The notes: generated from the letters alone by a model not told the origin. DNA of 64,000 bases from Actinoallomurus sp963799975 (GCA_963799975.1 CAWCZF010000002.1:1116001-1180000); one strand, 5' to 3'. Positions 35,116 to 45,436 are shown, numbered from the stretch's first letter. Numbers and translations: made by a program.

Positions 35116-36020
35116 TCAGATCTTCAGGTAGCGGCGGAGGGTGAGGAAGGACGCGAGCGCGCACAGCACCACGCCGAAGCACACCGAAAAGACGATCACC
35201 TGGGTGACGTCCAGCCAGCCGAGTTTGGTCGCGAACTGAAGATTCTTCTGCAGCCGGCCGAGCAGGAACACCTTGGAGAAGCCGAGCAGTACGGCGGCGA
35301 ACAGGCCGCCGATCAGGCCGGCGATGGCGCCTTCGAGCACGAACGGCAGTTGGATGTAGAGGTTGGAGGCCCCGACCAGCCGCATGATGCCGGTCTCCCG
35401 CCTCCGGTTGAACGCCGAGAGCCGGATGGTGTTGGCCACCAGAAGGACCGCCGCGACTACCTGGATCGCCGCGATGATCAGCGCGGCCCATTGCAGGCCG
35501 CCGAGAATCTTGAAGAACTTCTCCAGGATCGCGCGTTCGTTGATCACCTGGTCGACGCCCTGGCGCCCCTGCATCTGCGCGACCACCGCCGCGTACTGCT
35601 TGGGATCCTTGAGCTTCACCCGGAAGGAGTCGGGGATGTCGCCGAGCTGAATGGTGTCGGAGAAGCCCGGAGTGTCCTTGAACCGGTCCTTGGCGCGCTG
35701 GTACGCCTGCGCCTGGGTCTCCGGGGTGACCTTGGATACCTGCGGCATCGACTCAGCTGGGCCTTGATCTGGTTCTTCGCGTCCTGGCTCGGCTCGGTCT
35801 TGTTGCAGGACGGGTTGGCGCTGAGCTTGTTGCAGAGGTAGACCGAGACCTCGACCTTGTCCGACCAGTAGTTGTTCGACTTGTCGACCTGCATCTTGAG
35901 CAGGACGCCGGTGCCGAACAGCGCCATCGCGATCGCGACGGTGACGACGAGCGCGATGGTCATGGTGAGGTTCCTGCGGAGACCGATCCAGATCTCCTGA
36001 AGAACGAACTGTACGCGCAT
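35116..36020 (-). CDS. ftsX: FtsX, cell-division ABC-like membrane protein, one frameshift
   Basis: The first part (MRVQFVLQEIWIGLRRNLTM, membrane segment, extracellular loop with two Cys) ends at NQIKAQL. There a G is missing (CTGAGTCG for CTGGAGTCG) near 35750, and the next frame continues MPQVSKVTPETQAQAYQRAK to RRYLKI with three more membrane segments. Total about 300 residues is normal for actinobacterial FtsX. With FtsE it controls peptidoglycan hydrolases at the septum. Confidence 0.92.
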
Positions 36021-36072
36021 GCCTCGCTGTCCTTGGTCGTTCGTAGTGAGTGGTCGCTCGTTCCCGCGGAGG

Positions 36073-36771
36073 CTACACGCCTCCGTAGGCCTGGCCGTAG
36101 ACGCCTCGGGACTGGTCGCGTACGACGCGGCCGTCCTCGAGCTCGACCACCCGCTTGCGGAACGCGTCGACGATCGCCGCGTCGTGCGTGGCCATGACCA
36201 CCGTGGTGCCGGTCCGGTTGATTCGGTCGAGCACCTTCATGATGCCGATGCTGGTCGCCGGGTCGATGTTTCCGGTGGGCTCGTCGGCGAGCAGGATCAT
36301 CGGCCGGTTGACGAACGCCCGCGCGATGGCCACCCGCTGCTGCTCGCCGCCGGACAGCTCGTCCGGCATGCGGTGCATCTTGCCCTCGAGGCCGACGAGG
36401 TCGATCACCTCGGGGACGACCTTGCGGATGAAGCGCCGCGGCTTGCCGATGACCTCCAGCGCGAAGGCGACGTTCTCGTAGACGTTCTTGTTGGGCAGCA
36501 GCCGGAAGTCCTGGAACACGCAGCCGATGCGGCGGCGCAGGTGGGGGATCTTCCAGTTGGTGAGCTTGTTGAGCTCCTTGCCCGCGACGTGGATGCCGCC
36601 CTGAGTCGGCCGCTCCTCCTTGAGGATCAGGCGCAGGAACGTCGACTTGCCAGAGCCGGAGGGACCGACGAGGAAGACGAACTCGCCCTTCTCGACGGCG
36701 ACGTTGACGCCCTGGAGGGCCGGGCGGCTCTGGTGCGAATAGACCTTGGTGACGTTATCGAAGTGGATCAC
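36073..36771 (-). CDS. ftsE: FtsE, cell-division ATPase
   Basis: The 232-residue ABC ATPase has Walker A GPSGSGKST, the signature ELSGGEQQRVAIARAFVNRP and Walker B ILLADEPTGNID. It lies 52 bases upstream of ftsX, forming the ftsE-ftsX-smpB operon. Regions 36772-37062 upstream holds no gene. Confidence 0.95.
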   Translation of the reverse strand: MIHFDNVTKVYSHQSRPALQGVNVAVEKGEFVFLVGPSGSGKSTFLRLILKEERPTQGGIHVAGKELNKLTNWKIPHLRRRIGCVFQDFRLLPNKNVYENVAFALEVIGKPRRFIRKVVPEVIDLVGLEGKMHRMPDELSGGEQQRVAIARAFVNRPMILLADEPTGNIDPATSIGIMKVLDRINRTGTTVVMATHDAAIVDAFRKRVVELEDGRVVRDQSRGVYGQAYGGV

Positions 36772-37062
36772 GGCTGCATCACGACGTGTCAGTCTAGGGG
36801 GTGGGGAACGAGGACGGCTGTCTTTTGAGGGACAGGCGCCCTCACGGTGCCTTACGGTCCGCCGCTACGAGCAGGGGCCGATTGGCCAAGCAGCAGTCTA
36901 AGGGGGAGACTGGCATGGATCGTCCAACTTGGGTACACCCATAGGTGCAACCGAGCATCATCCGCACCGGCGGTCCGCATCCGACGCCGGATGCGGCCAT
37001 GGGATGGGCGGGGCTCTCAACGGCCCGGTCCCTCCCTCGAAACGACCTGGGAGAGGAGCCAG

Positions 37063-37248
37063 ATGAGCTGCGAACACCTGATCTGTGCTCGGTGTGCGGG
37101 ACCCGTCGTCGAAGGACGCTGCACGGCCTGCCGGGCGGCACGCGCGGAGGTGCACCACCCGGGCCCCTTCGGCGTCTCACCGGTGCTGCTCGGCGCGCTG
37201 ATCCTGGCGCTGACCCTGCTGATCGCCTTGAAGATCGGGCTGCACTAG
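37063..37248 (+). CDS. Small zinc-ribbon, single-membrane-segment protein
   Basis: The 61-residue protein has two CxxC pairs (CARCAGPVVEGRCTAC) and a C-terminal membrane helix (LGALILALTLLIALKIGL). ATG 37063 is preceded by GGAGCC. It is convergent with prfB, four bases apart. Such small proteins often sit beside prfB in actinobacteria, function unknown. Confidence 0.6.
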   Translation: MSCEHLICARCAGPVVEGRCTACRAARAEVHHPGPFGVSPVLLGALILALTLLIALKIGLH

Positions 37249-37252
37249 CCCG

Positions 37253-38371
37253 CTATTCGCCGTCGCCGGCCTCCAGGCGGCGCATCCACCGGATCTCGGC
37301 CTCGATGAAGCCGTCGATGTCACCGTCGAGCACGGCCGTGGGGTTCCCCGCCTCCACGCCGGTGCGCAGGTCCTTGACGATCTGGTACGGGTGCAGGACG
37401 TAGTTGCGGATCTGCGTGCCCCACGAGCTGGTGGACTCACCACGCAGCTCGTTCATCCGCTCCGCCTCCTCCTGACGCTTGCGCTCCAGGAGCTTGGCCT
37501 GCAACACCGTCATCGCGGTCGCGCGGTTCTGCAACTGGCTGCGCTCGTTCTGGCAGGAGACCACGATGCCCGTGGGCAGGTGGGTGATCCGCACCGCGGA
37601 GTCGGTCGTGTTGACGCCCTGGCCGCCGGGCCCGCTGGAGCGGTAGACGTCGACCCGCAGCTCGTCCTCGGGGATGTCGACGTGGTCGGTCTGTTCCACC
37701 ACCGGGACCACGTCCACCCCGGCGAACGAGGTCTGGCGGCGGCCCTGGTTGTCGTACGGCGAGATGCGGACGAGGCGGTGGGTGCCGTGCTCGCCGCGGA
37801 GCGTGCCGTACGCGTAGGGGGCCTTGACGGTGAACGTCGTGGACTTCAGGCCCGCCTCTTCGGCGTAGGAGGTGTCATAGACCTCGGTCGGGTAGCCGTG
37901 GCGCTCGGCCCAGCGGAGGTACATCCGCTGCACCATCTGCGCGAAGTCGGCCGCGTCGACGCCGCCCGCCTGCGAGTTGATCGTCACGAGCGCCTCGCGG
38001 GAGTCATACTCCCCCGACATCAGCGTGCGTACCTCGATCTGCTCGATCTCCTTGCGAAGCGCGCCGATCTCGCGCTCGGCCTCACCGCGGGTCTCCTCGT
38101 CGCCCTCCTCGGCGGCGAGCTGCAACAGCACGCCCGCGTCGTCGAGGCGGCCGCGCAGCCCCTCGACCTTGCCGAGCTCGCCTTCGAGGTAGGAGAGCCG
38201 CCGGGTCACCTGCTGGGCACGCTCCTGGTCGTTCCACAGCTCGGGATCGGCCGCCTTCTCGCGTAGCTCACCGATGTCACGGCGCATGCCGTCGAGGTCG
38301 AGCACGGCCTCGACGCCGCTGAGCATCGCGCCGAGCTCTTTCATCTCTTCGGACGGATCGATGGCTGCCAC
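37253..38371 (-). CDS. prfB: Peptide chain release factor 2
   Basis: The 372-residue protein has the GGQ loop (SSGPGGQGVNTTDSAVR) and the anticodon region RISPYDNQGRRQTSF. The frame is continuous from GTG 38371, so there is no programmed frameshift at codon 26. RF2 normally has SPF at the UGA-recognition tripeptide; here it reads SPY. The gene lies upstream of ftsE, the standard order. It terminates at UGA and UAA. Confidence 0.95.
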   Translation of the reverse strand: MAAIDPSEEMKELGAMLSGVEAVLDLDGMRRDIGELREKAADPELWNDQERAQQVTRRLSYLEGELGKVEGLRGRLDDAGVLLQLAAEEGDEETRGEAEREIGALRKEIEQIEVRTLMSGEYDSREALVTINSQAGGVDAADFAQMVQRMYLRWAERHGYPTEVYDTSYAEEAGLKSTTFTVKAPYAYGTLRGEHGTHRLVRISPYDNQGRRQTSFAGVDVVPVVEQTDHVDIPEDELRVDVYRSSGPGGQGVNTTDSAVRITHLPTGIVVSCQNERSQLQNRATAMTVLQAKLLERKRQEEAERMNELRGESTSSWGTQIRNYVLHPYQIVKDLRTGVEAGNPTAVLDGDIDGFIEAEIRWMRRLEAGDGE

Positions 38372-38501
38372 GGTCGAAAGCCTACCTTCGGCCCGGCCAC
38401 CGGCGTACGCGAGCCGCCGCCTGATCAACCTCCCGCTCGGGAGAGTTGGAGGTGCCTGGCATACTCTGCCCGACAGCGGTAACAATGATCGGCCGGGGAG
38501 T

Positions 38502-39548
38502 ATGAAGACAGCGCTTGTGCCTGCCCTGGCGATGGCACTGGCCCTCGCCGCAGTGGCCGGTTGCTCGCACTCGCGCGAGCACGCGCGTACGCGACCGGCG
38601 GCCGCGGAATCCACCGTCTACAGCACTCCTCCGCCCGAGCCGCTGACGCCGCAGACGGCCACCCGCGCGTTCCGCTCGTTCGTGGTCAACGACGACGTGG
38701 CGCGGGCCAGCGGCGACGAGCGGCTGGCCCTGTGGTGGACCAGTGAGGGGCAGTCGCAGCTCACCGCGGCGATGTTCCGCCGTGCGATGGCGGCGGGCGA
38801 CCCGGTTCCCCGCTACCGCTACGACGCACCCACCCTGTACGTGCCGCGGCTGCTGCCGGAGGGCGTGCAGTGGTTCGTGGCGGTCGTGGGCCGCAGCGAC
38901 GCGGACGGCAAGAACCACCACACCATGATCATGGGGTTCGTCCGCAGCAAGCCGACCATGCGCTGGCGGCTGAGCCTCGCCACGATGCTGGACAAGAAGG
39001 AGAAGCCGCCGAAGATCGCGGTCGACGGCGAGGGCTATGCCAAGCCGCTCGCGACGTTCGACGCGCGCCTGCTGATCCCGCCGCGCGTGGTGCCCTCCAT
39101 CCAGGCGACGCTCGCCGAGGAGGGGCCGGGCAACGTGGCGGCCAAGGTCATGGCGGCCGGCAAGTACACGACCGGCTTCTACACCGCCGACCAGAAGGCG
39201 ACGAAGCCGAAGAAGAGCACCGGCCTGAAGGTCAACACGGTCTACTCCGCGACCGCGTTCCCGATCTTCCCGCTGGCCACCACGGACGGCGGCGGCATCG
39301 TCCTGTACGCCCTGAGCCGCGACGCGGTGTCGATCAAGAGCAAGAAGAAGCCTGGCCGGGTGCCGATACCCAGGGACGCGGCCCCGTTCATCGCGTCCGA
39401 CCTCGTGCACAGCGAACTCGACGTGACCCAGACGCTCCAGTTCGCCGCGCTGGTGCCGCCCCAGCCCGACAAGGGCGTCAGCGGCGACAAGGCGTCGATC
39501 ATCGCCGCCGACGGCGGCACCGTCAAGGCGGCCGTGCCCACGCACTGA
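38502..39548 (+). CDS. Lipoprotein, paralogue of the protein at 39574-40482
   Basis: From ATG 38502 (after GGGGAG) the 348-residue protein has a lipobox (AAVAGC) and then a secreted domain with YVPRLLPEGVQWFVAVVGRS near residue 120 and a second half ending AVPTH. It shares the order 'VP... W FV ... F.R ... W' with the neighbouring lipoprotein, so both derive from one family. Function unknown. Convergent with its relative. Confidence 0.75.
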   Translation: MKTALVPALAMALALAAVAGCSHSREHARTRPAAAESTVYSTPPPEPLTPQTATRAFRSFVVNDDVARASGDERLALWWTSEGQSQLTAAMFRRAMAAGDPVPRYRYDAPTLYVPRLLPEGVQWFVAVVGRSDADGKNHHTMIMGFVRSKPTMRWRLSLATMLDKKEKPPKIAVDGEGYAKPLATFDARLLIPPRVVPSIQATLAEEGPGNVAAKVMAAGKYTTGFYTADQKATKPKKSTGLKVNTVYSATAFPIFPLATTDGGGIVLYALSRDAVSIKSKKKPGRVPIPRDAAPFIASDLVHSELDVTQTLQFAALVPPQPDKGVSGDKASIIAADGGTVKAAVPTH

Positions 39549-39573
39549 GGCGGCCCGCTGGAGCGGCGCCCGG

Positions 39574-40482
39574 TCACGACGTGGTGGCCTGCACCGCCTT
39601 GCGATAGGTGCCGATCACCCGGGTGTCGCCGTGGTCGGGCACCACGGCGAGGTATTGGATCAGCGCGGTCGAACTGAGGTGGTGGCCTACACGGCCCGTC
39701 ACGAGGCCCGCCAGGTCTCCGCCGGTGTTGACGGCGCCGGGGTCGACCATGTCATAGCGCTCGCTCTGCCGGACGACGTACCAGACCAGGGCGCCGCCGC
39801 CGGTGGTGCGCAGCGCGAAGGAGCGTTGCTGGTCCGGCGCGAAGTCCGAGGTCAGGGTCACGCCGTTCTTGTGCAGCGCGGCCTCGACCTTGGTCAGCGC
39901 GGCGCGCGACTCGGAGGTGTACGGGCCCGGAGCCATGCCGCCGCCGCCGTTCGACAGCGTCGCGGCGTGCACGCCGGCCACCTTGCTCGGCGCGACGGCG
40001 CCGCCGTTGTCGCCCGGGCTCACCGCCGTGGCGTAGCCGTCCTTGTCGAGGGCGATGCCGCCGAGCCCGGACGAGGGGAACGGGTCGGCGGCCAGCAGCC
40101 AGGGGCCCTCGGCGCGGCTCTGCACGAACAGCAGGGCGTGCCGGGTGCTGTCCGAGGTCGCGTCCACCGCGAACCATCGGGGGAAGTCGTCCTGGCGCGG
40201 GATGTAGAACGCCGGCCGGGAGTAGGTGAACGGGACGTAGTTGTCCTTCTTCGCCCGGCGCAGGCGGTAGCCGGCCCGGTCCATCTCGAGCTGGGCGCCG
40301 GTCTCGACCGTGGCCAGCAGCCCCGCGTCGAGGCTGCCGTTGGCCCGGTTGTTGACCGACTGGTAGTTGGCCAGGACCTGCGCGGCCTGGGTCTTGGTGA
40401 GAGCGGGATGGGCGGATCCGAGAGAGCCGCACGCGGACACAGGGAGTATCACGGCCGTCAGGGCGGCCAGCTGTCGACGCAT
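39574..40482 (-). CDS. Lipoprotein, paralogue of the protein at 38502-39548
   Basis: The 302-residue protein has a signal ending SACGS and the domain YVPFTYSRPAFYIPRQDDFP, ALDKDGYATAV and LIQYLAVVPDHGDTR. It resembles the convergent neighbour across its length. Located between that gene and gdh; function unknown. Confidence 0.75.
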   Translation of the reverse strand: MRRQLAALTAVILPVSACGSLGSAHPALTKTQAAQVLANYQSVNNRANGSLDAGLLATVETGAQLEMDRAGYRLRRAKKDNYVPFTYSRPAFYIPRQDDFPRWFAVDATSDSTRHALLFVQSRAEGPWLLAADPFPSSGLGGIALDKDGYATAVSPGDNGGAVAPSKVAGVHAATLSNGGGGMAPGPYTSESRAALTKVEAALHKNGVTLTSDFAPDQQRSFALRTTGGGALVWYVVRQSERYDMVDPGAVNTGGDLAGLVTGRVGHHLSSTALIQYLAVVPDHGDTRVIGTYRKAVQATTS

Positions 40483-40570
40483 GCCGACAGATTCGCACAG
40501 TGACCGATCGACTACCGTACGAATCTGGAATCCGGCTCGCGGCGGGGGCCGGGCCCCCGCCGCGGTGCTC

Positions 40571-43500
40571 TCAGCCGGGCAGGGTCGAGGCGGTCACGAG
40601 AGTACGGATCGCCCGCAGCGCCACCGACAGGGTCGCGACGCCGAGGTTGTCGGCCTCCCAGATCTCCCCCAGCGTCTGTGCCGCACGAGCGACGGCGGCG
40701 CTGTTCTTCTCCGCCCAGGTGGCCAGGCGCTGTTCCGGCCCGACCCCGGGCTCGCTGGTGACGAGCACGTCGCGGGCGAGGGCGGCGTGCGCGGCGTACA
40801 GGTCGTCGCGGAGCGCGGACCTGGCCATGGAGTTCCACCGGTCATCGCGCGGCAGCTGGATGATGCGCTCGCGCAGGCGGGACAGCTCCAGGCGCTCGGC
40901 CAGGTCGAAGTAGACCTCGGCCACCTCCTCGGGGGTACGGCCGGTGCTGTGCGCGATCTCCACCAGGTCGAACGTCGAGAACGCCGGGACCATCATCGCC
41001 ACCTGCTCGGCGAGCTTGTCCGGGACGCCGGCGAACCGGTCGCGGCGCTCCTCGAAGCCCTCCAGGTCGCGGCCGACCAGCAGCTTGGGCAGGTGTACGG
41101 CGAGCGCGGACGCACCGGCGGCAAAGAAGTCGACGGTGTCCCTGATGTCGAACGGCATCCGGCGGTTGTGCAGCAGCCACCGGGCGCCGCGCTCGGTCAG
41201 CTTGCGCGCCTCCAGCCGCATCGAGATCTGCGTGGCGGTGTCGACCTGGTAGTCCAGCTCGTCCACCGAACGCCAGAAGTCCTCCATGTGGAACACCTCA
41301 CGCGTCACGAGGTACGCGCGGGTGATGTCGGAGGCCGAGGCGCCGGTCTCCTCGCCCATGCGGAACGCGAACGTGATGCCGCTGTCGTTGACCATGCCGT
41401 TCACGACCGAGGTGGCGATGATCTCGCGGCGCAGCGGATGGGTGTCCATGTAGGCGCGGAACCGCTCGCGCAGCGGTGTCGGGAAGTAGTCGACCAGGCG
41501 GCTGGCCAGGTCGGGGTCATCGGGCAGGTCCGAGTCGCGTATCTCCGCCTCGAGCGTGAGCTTGGTGTACGCGAGCAGGGTGGCGAACTCGGGCCCGGTG
41601 AGCCCGATGCCGGCCTGCCGCCGCTCCGACAGCGTCTTGTCGTCCGGCAGGAACTCCAGCCGCCGCTTCAGCTTGCCGTCCCGCTCCAGCTTGCGCAGGT
41701 AACGGCCGTGCACGTGCAGCATGGAGGACGCCTGGGCGCGTGAGGCGGCGAGCGCGGCGTTCTGCGCGATGTTGTCGCGCAGGACCAGGCCGGCGACCTC
41801 GCCGGTCATGTCGAGGAAGAGCGTGTCGCGCTGCTTGTCGGTCAGCTCGCCGTCGCGTACGACCTGGTCGAGCAGGATCTTGATGTTCACCTCGTGGTCG
41901 GAGGTGTCCACACCGGCGGTGTTGTCGATGAAGTCGGTGTTGACGAGGCCGCCGCCGAGCGCGAACTCCACGCGTCCGCGCTGGGTGAGGCCGAGGTTGC
42001 CGCCCTCGCCCACGACCTTGCAGCGCAGCTCGGTCGCGTCGGCCCGCAGCACGTCGTTGGCCTTGTCGCCGACGTCGGCGTTGTTCTCGGCGGACGCCTT
42101 GACGTAGGTGCCGATGCCGCCGTTCCAGAGCAGGTCGACGGGCGCGCACAGGATGGCGTGGATGAGCTCGTGCGGGGTCAGCGCGGTGATCTCGCCGGGG
42201 ATGCCGAGCACCTCGCGCACCTGGGGAGTCAGCGAGATCTTCTTGGCCGTACGCGGGTGGACCCCGCCGCCCGCGGAGATCAGCCGGGTGTCGTAGTCGG
42301 CCCAGGAGCTGCGCGGCAGCGCGAACATCCGCTCGCGCTCGCGGAAGGAGGCCGCCGGGTCCGGATCCGGGTCGAGGAAGATGTGCCGGTGGTCGAAGGC
42401 GGCGATGAGCCGGATGTGCTCCGACAGCAACATGCCGTTCCCGAAGACGTCGCCGGACATGTCGCCGACGCCGATGACGGTGAAGTCCTCCCGCTGCACG
42501 TCCACGCCACGCGAGCGGAAGAGGTACTTCACCGACTCCCACGCGCCGCGCGCGGTGATGCCCATGCCCTTGTGGTCATAGCCCACCGAGCCGCCCGAGG
42601 CGAAGGCGTCGCCGAGCCAGAACCCGTAGGAGGCGGCGACCTCGTTGGCGATGTCGGAGAACGTCGCGGTGCCCTTGTCGGCCGCCACGACCAGGTAGGT
42701 GTCGTCGCCGTCGTGCCGTACGACGTCGGCCGCGGGCACCACCTCGCCGCCGACGAGGTTGTCGGTGATGTCGAGCAGGCCGCTGATGAACTGCTTGTAC
42801 GACGCGACGCCCTCGGCGAGGAACGCCTCGCGGTCGGCCGGGTCGGGCAGCCGCTTGCAGACGAACCCGCCCTTGGCGCCCGCCGGCACGATCACGGTGT
42901 TCTTCACCGCCTGTGCCTTGACCAGCCCGAGGATCTCGGTGCGGAAGTCCTCGCGCCGGTCGGACCAGCGCAGTCCGCCGCGTGCCACCGACCCGAAGCG
43001 CAGGTGCACGCCCTCCAGCCGCGGGGAGTACACGAAGATCTCGAACTCCGGCTTGGGCAGCGGCAGGTGCGGGATGGCCGAGGGGTCGAACTTCAGCGAC
43101 AGGTACGGCTTGGGCGCGCCGTTCGCGGTCCGCTGGTAGTAGTTCGTGCGCAGCGTGGCGCAGATCATCGACAGGAAACTCCGGAGGATGCGGTCCTCGT
43201 CGAGGCTGGTGACCGCGTCGAGCGCGCCCTCGATCTCCTCGACGATCGCCGGGCCGATCTCCTCGTGGGCGACCGCGTCCTCGCGTCGCCGCGGGTCGAA
43301 CCGCGACTCGAACAGCCTGACGAGCAGCCGCGCGATGCGCGGGTTGGCGACCAGCACCTGCTCGATGTACCGCTCGCTGAACATCGTGCCGGTCTGCCGC
43401 AGGTAGCGGGCGTACGCGCGCAGCACCATCACCGGCCGCCAGGCCAGCCCGGCGCGCAGCACGAGCGTGTTGAAGGGGTCGCTCTCGACGTCGTCGCGCC

Positions 43501-45436
43501 ACAGGGCGGTGAAGGCGTCCTGGAACAGCTCCTTGATGTCCACGCCCTCCGCCTCAGCGGAGGGCTCGGACCGCAGGCCCAGGTCATAGACCCACGAACG
43601 CCGCCCGTGCTCCGGCACGATCTCGTACGGCCGCTCGTCCACGACCTCGACGCCCATGTTGTGCAGCAGCGGCAGCACGTGCGACAGCGAGATCGAGGGC
43701 CCGAGCCGGTAGATCTTGAGCCGCCGCTCGCCGACCTCGGCGCCGTACGGCTCGTAGAGGTTGATCGCGATCTGGCCCGGCTCGGTGAGTCCTTCGAGGC
43801 GCTTGAGGTCGGCGCAGGCCGTACGTGCCGGGAAGTCGGCCTTGTACCCCTCGGGGAAGGCGTTGGCGTAGCGGCGGGTCAGCGCGCCGGCGCGTTCCTC
43901 GCCGCACTGGTCGAGGATGGCCTCGACCAGGTCGTCGGCCCATGACCGGGTGGCGCCGACGAGGCGCGCCTCCAGCTCGGTCAGGTCGACGTCGTCGGGC
44001 AGCGGACGCCCGCGCTGGCCGCGTACGACAACGTGGAGGCGGGCGAGCGCGGAGTCGCCGACCATCGCGCTGTAGTCGGTGCCGGTGCCGTTGAAGGCCG
44101 AGCGCAGGATCTCCTGGATGCGCAGCCGGATCTGCGTGGTGTAGCGGTCGCGGGGCAGGAAGACCAGGCACGACATGTAGCGGCCGTACGCGTCCTTGCG
44201 GACGAACAGCCGGAGCTGCTTGCGCTCGCGCAGGCGCAGCACGCTCATCGCGATCGGGAACAGTTCGTCGACCGAGATCTGGAACAGGTCGTCGCGGGGG
44301 TAGGTCTCCAGGATCTCGACGAGATCCTTGCCGTCATAGCTGTCCGCGGCCAGCCCGGCGCGGTCCAGGACCGCGGTGAGCTTGTGGTTCAGCACCGGGA
44401 TGTGCTCGATGCTCTCGCTGTACGCGGTGTGGGTGAACAGTCCGAGGAAGCGCCGCTCGCCGACCACCTCGCCGTCGTCGCCGAACTTCTTCACCCCGAC
44501 GTAGTCGAGGTAGGCGGGACGGTGCACGGTGGCGCGTGAGTTGGCCTTGGTCAGCACGAGCAGCCGTGGCTCGTGCGCCTTGGCGCGCACCTCCAGCGGC
44601 AGCGAGGCGAAGCTGGTCGACTCGGGCTGGTCGGCGCGCAGGATGCCCAGGCCGGTGCCGGGCATCGCGCGCAGCCGCTCGCCCTCGTCGCCGGTCTCCA
44701 GGGTGTACTCCCGGTAGCCCAGGAACGTGAAGTGGTCATCGGCCAGCCAGTCGAGCAGCTCGACGCCGTCGGCGGTCTCGGTGTCGGGCAGCGGCGGGCG
44801 CTTCTCGCCGAGCTCGGCGGCCATGGTCCTGGCCAGGGCCCGCATCTTCTGCTCGTCCTCGACCGCGGCGCGTACGTCGTTGAGCACCCGCAGGAGGTCC
44901 TTCTCGAGCTCCTGTAGCACCGTGCGCTCGGTCTGCCGGTCGATCTCGAGGTGGATCCAGGACTCCTCCAGCACGAGGCCGTCGCCGTCGCCCATCCCCT
45001 GGAGGCGGCCGGTCACGTCGCGGCAGATCTTCAGCTGGGGGTGGACGATCAGGTGAGTGGACAGCTCGTGCCGGTTGAGCTCCATCGTCACCGAGTCGAC
45101 CAGGAACGGCATGTCGTCGGTGACCACCTGGACCACGCTGTGCCCGGAGTCCCAGCCCTGGTCATCGACGGTCGGGGTGAAGGCGCGCACCTTGGCACGG
45201 CCCTGGGGGCGGTTCTCGCCGAGCTGGCGGTGGAACATCGCCGGGCCCCAGATGTCCGCGGGGTCGCGGGCGACCAGGTCCTCCAGGGCGACGTGCCGAT
45301 AGTAGAGACGAAGGTAGGCGAGGACGTCGCCGGTCTGCGGGCGTACGCCGTGTGCGTGGTTGACGCAGGTCTCCGCCGCACGGCGCAGCAGATCCTCCTT
45401 GGACATCGCCGGCCGACCGGACGCTTCGCCGCTCAT
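40571..45436 (-). CDS. gdh: NAD-specific glutamate dehydrogenase, large (GDH-180) class
   Basis: The 1621-residue protein starts MSGEASGRPAMSKEDLLRRA after GAGGGAGAA and has the ACT-like N-terminal half and the catalytic core near residues 830-880 with GGLRWSDRREDFRTEILGLV and AKGGFV. The Rossmann part lies further on (GVGDMSGDVFGNGMLLSEHI). It oxidises glutamate to 2-oxoglutarate with NAD and is often regulated by amino acid binding to the N-terminal half. It is 25 bases downstream of kynA on the same strand, so glutamate-linked catabolism is likely coregulated. Confidence 0.97.
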   Translation of the reverse strand: MSGEASGRPAMSKEDLLRRAAETCVNHAHGVRPQTGDVLAYLRLYYRHVALEDLVARDPADIWGPAMFHRQLGENRPQGRAKVRAFTPTVDDQGWDSGHSVVQVVTDDMPFLVDSVTMELNRHELSTHLIVHPQLKICRDVTGRLQGMGDGDGLVLEESWIHLEIDRQTERTVLQELEKDLLRVLNDVRAAVEDEQKMRALARTMAAELGEKRPPLPDTETADGVELLDWLADDHFTFLGYREYTLETGDEGERLRAMPGTGLGILRADQPESTSFASLPLEVRAKAHEPRLLVLTKANSRATVHRPAYLDYVGVKKFGDDGEVVGERRFLGLFTHTAYSESIEHIPVLNHKLTAVLDRAGLAADSYDGKDLVEILETYPRDDLFQISVDELFPIAMSVLRLRERKQLRLFVRKDAYGRYMSCLVFLPRDRYTTQIRLRIQEILRSAFNGTGTDYSAMVGDSALARLHVVVRGQRGRPLPDDVDLTELEARLVGATRSWADDLVEAILDQCGEERAGALTRRYANAFPEGYKADFPARTACADLKRLEGLTEPGQIAINLYEPYGAEVGERRLKIYRLGPSISLSHVLPLLHNMGVEVVDERPYEIVPEHGRRSWVYDLGLRSEPSAEAEGVDIKELFQDAFTALWRDDVESDPFNTLVLRAGLAWRPVMVLRAYARYLRQTGTMFSERYIEQVLVANPRIARLLVRLFESRFDPRRREDAVAHEEIGPAIVEEIEGALDAVTSLDEDRILRSFLSMICATLRTNYYQRTANGAPKPYLSLKFDPSAIPHLPLPKPEFEIFVYSPRLEGVHLRFGSVARGGLRWSDRREDFRTEILGLVKAQAVKNTVIVPAGAKGGFVCKRLPDPADREAFLAEGVASYKQFISGLLDITDNLVGGEVVPAADVVRHDGDDTYLVVAADKGTATFSDIANEVAASYGFWLGDAFASGGSVGYDHKGMGITARGAWESVKYLFRSRGVDVQREDFTVIGVGDMSGDVFGNGMLLSEHIRLIAAFDHRHIFLDPDPDPAASFRERERMFALPRSSWADYDTRLISAGGGVHPRTAKKISLTPQVREVLGIPGEITALTPHELIHAILCAPVDLLWNGGIGTYVKASAENNADVGDKANDVLRADATELRCKVVGEGGNLGLTQRGRVEFALGGGLVNTDFIDNTAGVDTSDHEVNIKILLDQVVRDGELTDKQRDTLFLDMTGEVAGLVLRDNIAQNAALAASRAQASSMLHVHGRYLRKLERDGKLKRRLEFLPDDKTLSERRQAGIGLTGPEFATLLAYTKLTLEAEIRDSDLPDDPDLASRLVDYFPTPLRERFRAYMDTHPLRREIIATSVVNGMVNDSGITFAFRMGEETGASASDITRAYLVTREVFHMEDFWRSVDELDYQVDTATQISMRLEARKLTERGARWLLHNRRMPFDIRDTVDFFAAGASALAVHLPKLLVGRDLEGFEERRDRFAGVPDKLAEQVAMMVPAFSTFDLVEIAHSTGRTPEEVAEVYFDLAERLELSRLRERIIQLPRDDRWNSMARSALRDDLYAAHAALARDVLVTSEPGVGPEQRLATWAEKNSAAVARAAQTLGEIWEADNLGVATLSVALRAIRTLVTASTLPG

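Noticed and set aside
41894..43945. 683-codon plus-strand open frame
   Set aside because: Antisense to gdh, repetitive composition, no motif or ribosome site.
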